Positions 14,367 through 23,473 of a stretch of 23,473 bases of DNA are shown in pieces. The translations under genes were made by a program, and so were the position numbers. Each line of letters begins with the position of its first letter. Positions within the stretch are counted from its first letter, which is position 1. The notes under the pieces are model-generated. The model searched no databases. It was not told the DNA's origin and was given only the letters and a program-made list of their open reading frames with translations. The stretch comes from Hypsibius dujardini (Eukaryota > Tardigrada > Eutardigrada > Parachela > Hypsibiidae): positions 1-23,473 of the forward strand of contig LRSR01003035.1 in NCBI GenBank assembly GCA_001579985.1. Direction: 5' to 3'.

Positions 14367-14990
14367 AACGGAAAGACTGACACTTAGGCAGAGAGACTGA
14401 AATAGTCGGCACCTGAGAACGGTTTTGGCTTTCGATTCCTATAATTTCTTTAGTTTGAAGCTTATCTGTAAGAGATGCTGACCTGGTCGGAATGGAAGAT
14501 GGTCATATCTCTAAGCAATAAGCTAAGCCGTAATTTATGCCGACATTTGCCTGAGAACGGATTCACTAAACAACCCACTTACCTGCAAATATATTCATCT
14601 CAGGTCACGAAGTGACTCAAGGATTTAACGGACGCTGCAGTATCTACGTATGCAGAGAGGTGCACACACACGCAGTATCAAATGTTTAGATTAGCATACC
14701 CGCAGTAAATGACGGTGGGGGCGAGCCTCGAGTTTAGTTTACCGAACTGATGGATGCGACGCCAGAGACACTCTAGATTCTTCCTCACCTTTTTTCCGGT
14801 CTGCCTAAGCCTGTCTGACAGGTAAATGAGACATTAACACAGTACATAAGCTTTCAACATTCCAATGCACATTTTCAGTCCTTAGATCCGTGTTCTCAAG
14901 GCTTCCGTTCCATCCAAGAGGTACATAAAATAACGTAGCAGGCTCGAGTACAAACACACAGATACAGAAACAAATAACGACACAATCACA
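14367..14990. other. Unannotated spacer between two microsatellites
   Basis: No coding exon, RNA gene or element is recognisable. Base composition is balanced and there is no long open frame apart from those entering the repeats. Confidence 0.5.
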
Positions 14991-15096
14991 GATACAGACA
15001 CAGACACAGACACAGACATAGACACAGACACAGACACAGACACAGACACAGACACAGACACAGACACAGACACAGACACAGACACAGACACAGACA
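14991..15096. repeat. ACAGAC hexanucleotide microsatellite
   Basis: About 100 bp of nearly perfect CAGACA hexamers with one TAGACA variant. The minus-strand frames made of alternating Val and Ser or Val and Cys are repeat artefacts. Confidence 0.92.
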
Positions 15097-15962
15097 TGAA
15101 ACACCAACTGATTTTCTATGGGCATCGAAAAGGTAAACCGTTTACGTACGGATAGGAGGTAAAAATGAGGCCTGAGTTTTTCCAGACTAACGTAATCCGT
15201 CATAAGCGGCTGGATATTTATTTGTCTGCCGGGAGGCCACCAAACTCATCTTCCTGAGAATTAATGAAAAGCTCCTGTTTGCTCTTGCCTACCTATGGGT
15301 TTACATGTTACCAACAGTTGGCGATACGTGGGCGGCGAACAGTTCTGAGGCATTGTGCAGAATGTTTGCCGAAGGGACTCTGCGCGCCTGATTGCCAAAA
15401 GTCATTTAGTGGATGGTGAAAGCAAAGATGGACTCACTAATAATCCCTAATAAGTTAGTACTCGAAATCTTGCCGCTCAAGGGAAGAGCACATGATGGCT
15501 TGTATTACCGCTGACAGTTTGATGACCGTGCGCCAAAATGAAATAACTCGAAACACACGATCATGTCAAGGGTCCCCTAAATACCATGCTATTATAGAAT
15601 GCTATAATAGCTTGGTATTTAGGGGACCCTTGTATTTCTCTCTAGTGATGAAATTTAAGTTTTTTTTTAAAATAAATTGTTAATAAAATGCTAATCCGAA
15701 TGATTAAATTTTTAATATATATAAATATAAATATATAGTTTTTATCATTCAAGATCTGTGTGAAAAATCGAATCACTGGAAATTTTTCTCATCAGCGAAT
15801 CCGATTTTCGCCAAGTGCTAATAATTGTCCCCTTCGACTCTGGGTAGTGCTATTATCATCCCTCGACTGAGATTGTTTTCTATAATTGTAAAATGTACAA
15901 AAATCCGCGCTGTTGTTTAGCAATGTTTGTTAACCGTACAAGCTGTCCTGAACTGTGTGACG
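15097..15962. other. Intergenic flank downstream of the MAGUK gene
   Basis: No gene was found. It contains the 66-bp palindrome at 15567-15632 and a TA-rich patch at about 15700-15740. The right end should lie just beyond the 3' end of the minus-strand MAGUK transcript. Confidence 0.5.
15567..15632. repeat. 66-bp near-perfect palindrome
   Basis: The 31-base arms 15567-15597 and 15602-15632 match in reverse complement at 30 of 31 positions, around a 4-base centre AATG. The arm begins CAAGGGTCCCCTAAATACC. It is too short to encode anything and would form a strong hairpin on either strand. It may be a foldback element or a small structured RNA. Confidence 0.85.
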
Positions 15963-15968
15963 TTTATT
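15963..15968 (-). terminator. Polyadenylation signal AATAAA (MAGUK gene)
   Basis: TTTATT on the plus strand reads AATAAA on the gene strand, about 90 nt after the MAGUK stop codon. It is the nearest canonical signal found. Confidence 0.6.
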
Positions 15969-16058
15969 CCAGACATTTACAAGAGACTCCATGAGCATGA
16001 CGCAAAACATGTCTGACAACCAAAAACAACACTGCAAACACAAAACATTCGACGCATA

Positions 16059-19000
16059 TTAATAAATCCAAGAGGCCGGAATCCACTGGTCCTGGCTCTC
16101 GGACTTTTCCAGCGCCCTCAGGAGAGTGCACATGGCCAGCTCGAAACTCTCCATCTCCAGCGGTAGATCGAAGTACGGCTCGTAAACCCGATGCAAAATA
16201 TCCGCTTCCGTTTCCGTGTGGACGATCCCGAGACTCAAATGTTCCTTCTAATAGAAAATAAAAAAGGTACAAAATTAGCAGCGACCAAATCAAATTAATA
16301 CAACATGTCATACTTTTGCTGCTTGCTTCAGATTTTCCATCGTGCAGCTTCGCAAGGTGCCGCCAAAAATGGCCCCGTTCTCCTCGGCCGGATAGGTGGT
16401 CGGTGTGACGAAGACAACATACGGCAAGAACTCCCTCGTTCTCATCATTTTCAGGCACTGCCAAAACATAAGTTTAATTAGCAATGAATAAAACGTATTT
16501 AATTAGAAATAAATAATATATATTCAGTTAGAAAAAATAATACGTATTTAATTATACATATTAAATTATAAATTAAATAGTATAAAAAAAAGTTAAAATT
16601 TCAGCTATAATACTACAGCTATGAAATTCCATTCGGGTTACGTACTTGAGGACCGCAGTCCAACAGGCATATTTTGCCGGATCGAACCACGGAGCGAACC
16701 GTTTCCAGCTTTGTCCCGTAGAGGTTGCCGTTGTACTCGCCGTGTTCGACGTACCGGTTGGCGGTGATATCGCCGCGCATTTCTTGCACCGACGAGAAAA
16801 AGTATTGCTTGCCGTTGACCTCACCGGTTCGCTGTGGACGGGATGTGTCTAAAAAATCGGCGAAATAAATATACGGACATATGCTACCCGGTCTAATTTC
16901 GCATGAATATAATTTTGCTCCTTTAATTCATTCTAATTTGGTTTTTTCTGCCAGAAGTTGTAATGACTTGTATATTCAGCGCTACATCTAGTAATGTTTG
17001 TTTTGAATCAGCACACGTTTAATTAAAATCCCTGGTAAGGCTTAATAAACTATAATCGTTTTTGCAATCAATATAAGATGCGCTTTCAACTAGTTTAATA
17101 TCTATTTTGACCGTTAAAAAGATTAATCTTCCTTTCAGTTCAAGACATCAGACTGAAATTATTTTGGGACTACGGAATTCTATATAGCAATATTTCTTCG
17201 ACACAGAATATTTGTTCACTTAGAGGAACGAACACGCCAAAGTGCTTCGCAGTTTCAGCCTTTTTCTACCAAGATTTCTAGATGCTGAGTGCAACCTTCC
17301 CCGTACCGGTTCATGACTTTAAAATTTTTAAAATTATTGTGGAATATGCGTTGCTTAATTTATACATTCGACAAAGCAAAATGAGATTATAAAAATGAGT
17401 CTTTGAATTTAAATAAAATATTTGATAAATTTGAAGTCACAGGCATATTCACATGTTCAGTATTTTACATAATAATTAAAATAAAATAACCTAATATTCA
17501 AAGTAAATGTACAGTTTTAATTACAAAAATGCCTTTAATTATCGATTTCTATTTTTGTGATTTAAAAAAATAAAGAAACATTTATTTCAAATCAAAAGGC
17601 GCCTTTTGAGAAGTTTAAACATCTTTTAGATACATTTACACAGCAATATTCCGTATCTCACTTACGAGGAACGGGATAGCCGTATCGATCGGGATACATG
17701 CGAATAAGCTCGGAAATGAGCTTCCTCCGTGACGGTCCGCACGGTCCCAGAAAAAGGATGCTTTTACGGGTGAAGGCCGGAACGCGAATCACCTCCTCGT
17801 AGAGTATCAATTCGTTTTTGTCAATGTCTGTTATATATACCACGCACATGTACCAGGAATGTCACACATTTTCATGCATATATATTGCGCTTTTCGAGGT
17901 GGTCAGTGAGCTAAATTTTTACCGATTGTTTCCAGCTGGTCGCCGTAAATGAGTTTCTTCCGCCGACGGAGACTGAGAAAGTCACACGATTTCTTCTGCT
18001 TCGCGGGGTTGACGCTGATGGGCGGAGCGCGGATGCGGGAGGAGCGGATTTCCTGGAGGTCCAGCGACGGAATCAGGCGAGCAGCTCCGGTCGCGCCCAA
18101 ATGACGAGCCTGAAAAATCACAGCGAAATCGGGATGTTTATTTACAGATGTGAATGGAAGTATCATATTTATTAAAAACAGGTTCAAGACTTAAACAAGC
18201 TTCAAGCCTGCCTCTTTTTTTGCCAAATTAATATTATGAACAGTGTCTTTTCATTCCATAAGTTTAAAATTCATTCCTACAGAATAATAAAATCTTTGAT
18301 AAAAAATCCACAATGTGACGCAAAATTTATATAAACCCCAGTTGATTAAGTTATTGCTTTCAGAACACACTAAAGAAGCTTTCTTATTCGCACGATTTAG
18401 CTCCCCACGATATTACATACGTTTATATATTACATATTACATACATACATTAACTACATTACATTCCTCACCTGCCAGAATTTGTCGTCGTTGACGCTGT
18501 AGACCTCGAGAATGTCGCCCTTGGCGAAGGCCAGTCCGATGGATCGCGAGGGGAGCAGCCGGTCGTATTGTGGATCGTAATAGAAGAAGGCCTTCATGTA
18601 GGTCTGAAGCCATGAGAAATCCATTAACCATGCAGAGGATTACACGTAAGTCCTAGTAATTAGCAACGGACGCGGGGAACCAGCTCAAGTGCAACGCCTT
18701 GATTATGATTTTAAATTTGCTCCAGGTTCTAGCACTTTATTAAGTTCTGATATTAACTCTATCTTTTAAAACAACTTAAAAAATATTTTGGCCTCGCTCT
18801 GCGCGCTCGGACGGTTTGGTTCCTCGTAACTCGACCTGACAATAACATATACCGTAGATATTACGTACAAAGATCCGCACCGCATGTGAATCTTTTTCAC
18901 TTCAAGGTCTTACAAGTACGTAGGTCAACGTACCGGCAACGGTTTGGGATGATCAATCCAGGAGGGAATGATGGTGAAGGTGAGGGTGTCCATTTGGGCT

Positions 19001-21217
19001 TGCACCGCAGCTTGGAGGGCCGGAACGGTGTCCACCGGCACACCGTTGACCTGTGTGATCACGTCACCGATGTGGAGCATGCCTGCAAAGTGCATGAGAA
19101 GTCGCTCGTTCTTAAGAATGCCGTGCTAGTGAAGCTTTAATATTGTAAGCTTTTCCAGATATAATAGCTAGTACGAGACTTTGTAAGAAACCCAATTAAT
19201 CTGCTTCTGTGGCTGTACAATACAGAATCGACAAACTTTCTTGTACTTGTAATTGTATTGCGCAATGGTTGAACATCATCGGACTAATATCTCGCGCAAG
19301 GACAAGAGCGGGTAAAAATCTAGCAAACTGAGAAGAAGCTGAGTTAGCTAAATATTTTTTTTAGTTATCAGTAGTGACAGAATGAGATGCTAGAGACTAA
19401 ATATAAGGAATTAGGGTGCGTCTTTACTCTCTAAGAACCTTCCCTCAAATATTTATTTATCACATGCTAAATTCGATGGCTGGTTGAGTTTTGGTAATTC
19501 CGATTGATTTCCGATGTAAAACTGTTACTCCATAAATCGTATTGGTTGGTTCAATAACACGTGACCACTCGAGAGGTTATTCTTGGTGGGTCATGAGAAA
19601 GTGATGAAGAAGTTTGAATATTGGGGACGGCGTCTTTCGATAGTTGATTTAAGTAACTAATAAATTCAGGGCAAGATAATTTTTAAAACCCCCGAAAAGG
19701 AAACAGAAAAGACTTTATTCCAATTTTTTGTCGACTACTTATAATAATTTTTATATCCTACATAGGCTAGAGACTTGCGCAGATGTTGTAGCTTGTGTTG
19801 TGTAAACTGGCAGTTGGACAAGCACCATACCTTGTTTATCCACGAGGCCGCCGATCATTATCCGCGCTACCACCAATTTGCCGTTCTCACAGCGGACCGT
19901 CATGCCCTAAATACGGGATGAAAAGACCCTTCTTTATTTAATAGCCATGCAAAAAGGGGCATTAGAAAAGAAGAGGGATTGAAAGTGACCAATTATTGAT
20001 CAGTCCTCGTTTGATGTGGATACGGGATGCAAGCAGAAAGAGAGAGAAAGTCGTTAAATATCTATTGATAAATATATAAATAAGTAAATCTAAAATTAGG
20101 CTTAAATTTAAATGTGGACAAAGATAAACAAATAAACAGATGTAAAAATAAGTATATATTTAAATAAATGTATAAATACACGTATATGTCATAAATATAT
20201 AGGTACATATACATAGATCTCCATTCGTACGTACCAAGTCGGAAGAGGGTCCTCGGTCGCGATGGAGGCTGACCATTCGCACGAGGCAGTCTTGATCCTC
20301 GCTGTTGCTGTGATGAAGCAGCCCGTTGCTGCGTCCACTGACCGGTGCTTGTTTATTCGCGATGATTTGATCTTGGGATTGGGCGACCTCAGCCAGGACA
20401 CCTTCGCCGGCGTGAGAGAATTGTTCGGTGGTTTTGTTGGCCACCAGGTCGTGAGCTTCAATGAGAGCCTAAAACAATTGCAGAAATAATTGACGTCTCA
20501 TATTACTGAATTTTCACGAGTGAAATTGAGCCCATAAGTTGCGGTAACGGCTTTACACAATTATTTTCATCATATAAGCAATCACACATGTGCGATTCGT
20601 AATCAACACGAGAAACAGAAACGCATATTTATATTTTAGGCTATGCTAATTCTTTTGATCATTCGAGATTAGGGTGCTTGTGCCCATATCCGTGACAGCA
20701 AAAAGGTCTTCAAATGCAAGCGAAAATATTACAACGGGTTTTATTATGGAATATTAGAAACAAAAACGTATTTCGGAATATATAGTCACATTAAAACTCA
20801 AATTCTTTAGTATTCGAAACAAAAACGTATTTCAAAATTTATGTCAAATTTCAGACCTTAGGTGAAGGTTGGAGTTTTTTGAATGCCACAAGGTCCAAGT
20901 GAACCTCATGGCAAAGCGCAGCGAATTAAATAAAAATTGGAGTACGCTGAACCACGTACCTGGAAATCGAAATTCAGCAATATCTCCAACAGCTCCTCTA
21001 CGTCGGATGGGTGATCCTCCACCTCCCCGCTGTCGTGACCGTGATCCACACGCTCCTGCAAGTCATCCACAATCTCCAGCAGCAGCTCGACATTGTCCCC
21101 GCCGACCGGCTCCGCAGCGACCAGCTCCTCCGGTAGCAGCAGCTTCCGACTGCTCGCCAACTGCAGATTGTCCACCGACATACTCGTCGAGATCCTCTGC
21201 AGTACCGCCTCATCCAT
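16059..21217 (-). CDS. MPP2/6-like: MAGUK p55 scaffold protein, MPP2/MPP6 (Varicose)-like, 10 exons, 577 aa
   Basis: Scaffold of cell junctions and membrane domains. Exons in reading order: 21217-20960, 20468-20235, 19906-19831, 19082-18934, 18603-18472, 18109-17923, 17827-17666, 16848-16646, 16457-16314, 16247-16059. All introns are GT-AG and all phases join. One L27 domain is at about 40-100 (DNVELLLEIV, FQALIEAHDLVANKTTE). A PDZ domain spans about 147-230 (LGMTVR, VARIMIGGLVDKQGMLHIGDVI). SH3 is at about 241-310. A basic HOOK, RRRKK (331-335), could bind protein 4.1. The guanylate-kinase-like domain spans about 367-575 and ends QWIPASWIY. Its P-loop reads GPCGPSRR and lacks the GKS/T of active kinases, as usual in MAGUKs; YVEHGEYNGNLYGT (432-445) is conserved. 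GK and PDZ resemble MPP2/MPP6 more than CASK, MPP1 or PALS1. The usual first L27 (L27N) is not recognisable. The ATG lies right after a GA run, and an upstream coding exon is possible. Confidence 0.95.
16849..17665 (-). other. MAGUK intron between GK-domain exons, no gene seen
   Basis: An AT-rich intron of 817 nt that splits the guanylate-kinase-like domain. No internal element or open frame of note. Confidence 0.6.
18110..18933 (-). other. MAGUK introns flanking the SH3 exon
   Basis: Two introns (362 and 330 nt) either side of the exon 18472-18603. Neither contains a recognisable feature beyond TACAT-type simple sequence near 18425-18450. Confidence 0.55.
19083..19830 (-). other. MAGUK intron inside the PDZ domain, no gene seen
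   Basis: A 748-nt intron that interrupts the PDZ coding region just after VDKQ. No repeats, RNA genes or supported exons were seen. Confidence 0.6.
19907..20959 (-). other. MAGUK introns 1 and 2, no gene seen
   Basis: The 491-nt intron after the L27 start exon and the 328-nt intron before the PDZ core lie on either side of the exon 20235-20468. The latter has TAAATA/ATATAT-rich simple sequence near 20060-20215. Nothing else is supported. Confidence 0.55.
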
Positions 21218-21236
21218 CTCTCTCTCTCTCTCTCTC
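21218..21236. repeat. CT/GA dinucleotide run at the MAGUK start
   Basis: CT repeat on the plus strand. On the gene strand it is a GA run that ends directly before the MAGUK ATG, so it lies in the 5' leader or is a GA-rich promoter element. Confidence 0.8.
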
Positions 21237-21239
21237 CCT

Positions 21240-22935
21240 CAGCTCCCTACAACTTTAGGGCATACACTTCCACCAGTAAATACCGTCTCAATGGAACGCC
21301 GAAAAAAGGGTTAAATGTTTGTAAAACGCAATGAACCACAACAAATTAGTTCCCCGCGTCGTGCGCGTGGTTTACAGACCGAATCCCTGACAGTAAATGC
21401 CTTTAACGGACGTGTAAATCTCTGTAGAAAAATGTCAAGGATGGGAAGAACGGGGAGAAGGAAAGGGAGCGCGAGAAAAAGGGATGAGCGTCGCGTTGTG
21501 GCACTTGAGGGAGAAATTGTCAGATAAACAGCTGTGTGGCCTTTTCCATGCTTCATCCCTCCTTCCCATACATCATCATGCGCAGGGGGAATTGTGCGAA
21601 AAAGTGGGAGAATATTTTAAAGCAACACGAGACAAGCACAAGGCAAGAGAGAGATAGAGAGATCCACGACGCGTACACTATAATTCCTTTTGTGTGGTGC
21701 ACATTCGTTCACATCACGTCGATTGCATCCCTCGTCCTAGCTCCCTCCTTCTCTTGCCATCCCTCTGGAGAGGGGGAGTGGGTGTGGGTTTGGGTTTGTG
21801 TTTGGCATACACAGGCGGAAGCAGGAGAGAGAGAGAGAGGCAAGATGGGATGCCGGAATGGATGGAAAACGGGAGTGTGTGGGATTGGGGATGAGAGGAA
21901 AGTACACGGGATTATTGATTTTAACGGAATTTATCCGTGTTTTGGGCGGTTTTAAAATAGGGAAGAGGGGCATTTGTTTGTGTACTGTGAAAGTGCTCTG
22001 CCGTTTAAGCCGCGACGTCACCCTGCTGTCTGCGGCTGCCGGTTCGCAAATCCATCTTTTATTCCCGATTGAGTGGAAGGAAGCAATGAAATGCTGCCGC
22101 GCTCCTTGATCCAATTCTGCCATTCGTTTCGCGTTTTCTTCGCACAAAAAAGCCATTACCCAAAAACGCACGAACCTATAAAGTGGCAAATTTCTTTAAT
22201 CTCCCGCGCGAATTTTTCCTGCCTTGTTTACGCTGCTGCTTTTTGAGCGAGCTAGACAGTCTGATGTATTTTAGAATTACGGAAATGCTTAGTATGCTTT
22301 AAATTAATATCATTGTGATATCACGGTTTTCACCGAATTCCGTTTCTGTCGCCATTTGATCTAAAATTGAGTGGCGCTGCCGAAAAATTATTAGGGGTGA
22401 TGGGCAAGAAGGATCTTTTGATCTGACCGAGTTTTACTACATAATGAGATATAACTACTATTATAGGACTTGCATTTGGTATTAAAATGTTAGCTCCATT
22501 TTTGCCATTTTTGCCCAATAAAATTGGAAGCCAGAACAATTATTGGAATCATTCATCCCGATGTCATATGCCAATCGGCCCTGAAGGCCAAAATAATCAT
22601 GAAAATTACGGAAAAAAATTTATCTGTGCTAATATTTTGCTAAGAAACATGATATTTGCCAACCTACTTTATAAATTTGGCAATAAAGACCTGTGCCGAC
22701 TGGTATATCAGTATTGTTGTACAGAATCCGTCGACTCATCGCGATTCGGGTGCATGAGTTTTTTATGAATAAATTGGGAAATAATTGTTCGTTGAAAGGC
22801 ATGCCCCAAACAAACTCTAAACAGCTTGAGACTTTTTGCATTGGTTTTCCACATTTGTTTACAGCTTCTTTATCTTGATTAACACCCTTTTTCTTGCAAA
22901 CTTATTCTTGGTCAGATTTTTGCTTAGGGAGCTAA
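21240..22935. promoter_or_regulatory. Head-to-head intergenic region between the MAGUK and CipC-like genes
   Basis: The two genes start at opposite ends of this 1.7-kb region and transcribe away from each other, so both promoters should lie here. Open frames such as 21737-22189 on the minus strand resemble nothing known to me. GA- and GT-rich patches lie between about 21640 and 21840. A near-CRE sequence (GACGTCA) lies at 22014-22020. Forkhead-type TGTTTAC words occur at 22225-22231 and 22856-22862. TTGCTTAG just before the CipC-like ATG would make a splice acceptor, so a 5' leader intron is possible. Confidence 0.35.
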
Positions 22936-23276
22936 ATGGACTTTTTGGAGAACCTCTTCGGGCATGACGACGCCAAGGTCACCCACCAGCAGGTCTACAA
23001 CGGCAGCAATCATCACAAGACCTCGTGGACCCACGAACTTATCGCCGAAGCGGCAGGGTTCGCTGGAATGCAAGCGTATGAGCATCATTTGGTCAGCACG
23101 GGTAAGACCCATTGTACGCGATGATGAAGAAGCTTTTAGCGACATTCGCGGCGATGGAAGTGGTGAAACTGATCGAGACTAAGGGCCTGGAAGCCACCGA
23201 CTCCGCCAAGGCAAAACATTTGGTCACCAAACAGGCGCACCATCTGGCGAAAGAGCGGTACGGAGCTCAATTCTAA
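22936..23276 (+). CDS. CipC-like (DUF3759) small protein, reading frame disrupted once
   Basis: Resembles the fungal CipC/DUF3759 family, small soluble proteins (first noted as induced by concanamycin) of unknown biochemical role. The first frame (22936 to about 23120) begins MDFLENLF, then QQVYNG, SWTHELIAEAAGFAGMQAYEHH and STGK, the family's N-terminal signature. The family's C-terminal half follows in another frame, from about 23121 to the TAA at 23274: MMKKLLATFAAMEVVKLIETKGL and KAKHLVTKQAHHLA, ending YGAQF. The frames differ by one nucleotide between about 23104 and 23120, where frame 0 meets a TGA at 23122. Total length is close to the family norm. Possible causes are sequencing error, a true one-base deletion, or a tiny intron (a 38-nt GT-AG span, 23102-23139, also restores frame but removes conserved residues). 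The family match is good. Fungal origin is inferred. Confidence 0.7.
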
Positions 23277-23473
23277 CTCTGATCCTGTTTTGGGGTAATT
23301 CTAAAAGTTGACATCATATAGGAAATAAATTGTTCTGTTTCAGATAATTTTCTTGTTTTGTTTTTCGGGAACAGCGATGAACCTGATTCCACTTCATCGC
23401 TCCTTCTAGGCTAAGCAGTTGATTTTTACAGACATCCATGGTGGAAGTGGTTAGATTAAAAGAGAAAAAAAGA
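23277..23473. other. Downstream flank of the CipC-like gene
   Basis: AT-rich sequence to the window end, with an AATAAA at about 23323-23328, some 50 nt after the CipC-like stop, that could serve as its polyadenylation signal. No other feature is visible. Confidence 0.4.

Noticed and set aside
14186-14412. Minus-strand frames made of repeated Cys-Leu-Ser-Val
   Set aside because: They are translations of the CAGA array, not a protein.
14805-15203. Minus-strand frames made of Val-Cys or Val-Ser repeats
   Set aside because: They are translations of the ACAGAC array, open only because the repeat lacks stops.
21737-22189. 150-codon minus-strand frame upstream of the MAGUK gene
   Set aside because: No recognisable domain, low-complexity Pro/Ser-rich end from GA/GT-rich DNA, and no splice link to the MAGUK start exon.
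22487-22768. 93-codon frame upstream of the CipC-like gene
   Set aside because: No family resemblance, and it does not join in frame to the CipC-like exon by any obvious splice pair.

Overview
This is nuclear DNA from an animal, read from split genes with GT-AG introns, metazoan-only protein families and AATAAA signals. Four protein genes were reconstructed exon by exon and their reading frames join across every proposed splice, except inside the last gene. The families are a mitochondrial ATP synthase beta subunit, a FoxQ1-like forkhead factor, and a membrane-palmitoylated MAGUK of the MPP2/MPP6 (Varicose) type. The fourth is a small CipC-like (DUF3759) protein of a family known to me mainly from fungi. 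Four genes in 23 kb and mostly short introns suggest a compact invertebrate genome. The sequence alone does not fix the phylum. A tardigrade or another small-genome invertebrate would fit, but that is a guess.

Layout: 554-4696 (+) ATP synthase beta, 8 exons, 535 aa, with its 3' flank to about 5.2-5.4 kb. About 5.4-7.09 kb is non-coding and holds a CTGC/CTGT microsatellite and the probable forkhead promoter and leader. 7088-12106 (+) is the forkhead gene, 3 exons, 571 aa; the first small exon and the last, low-complexity exon are linked to the forkhead exon by matching splice phases. Its second intron contains a 236-bp MITE-like element with 12-bp terminal inverted repeats and TA target duplications. 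12.1-16.0 kb is gene-poor and repeat-rich: a 48-bp inverted repeat element, a duplicated GC-rich hairpin unit, CAGA and ACAGAC microsatellites and a 66-bp almost perfect palindrome. 16059-21217 (-) is the MAGUK gene, 10 exons, 577 aa. 21.2-22.9 kb is a head-to-head intergenic region. 22936-23276 (+) is the CipC-like gene, whose frame is broken once.

The genes do not form a pathway. ATP synthase beta is housekeeping, the forkhead protein is a developmental regulator with a Groucho-binding-like motif, and the MAGUK is a junction scaffold. The outlier is the CipC-like gene, a candidate for horizontal transfer. No virus, CRISPR array, tRNA or rRNA was seen.
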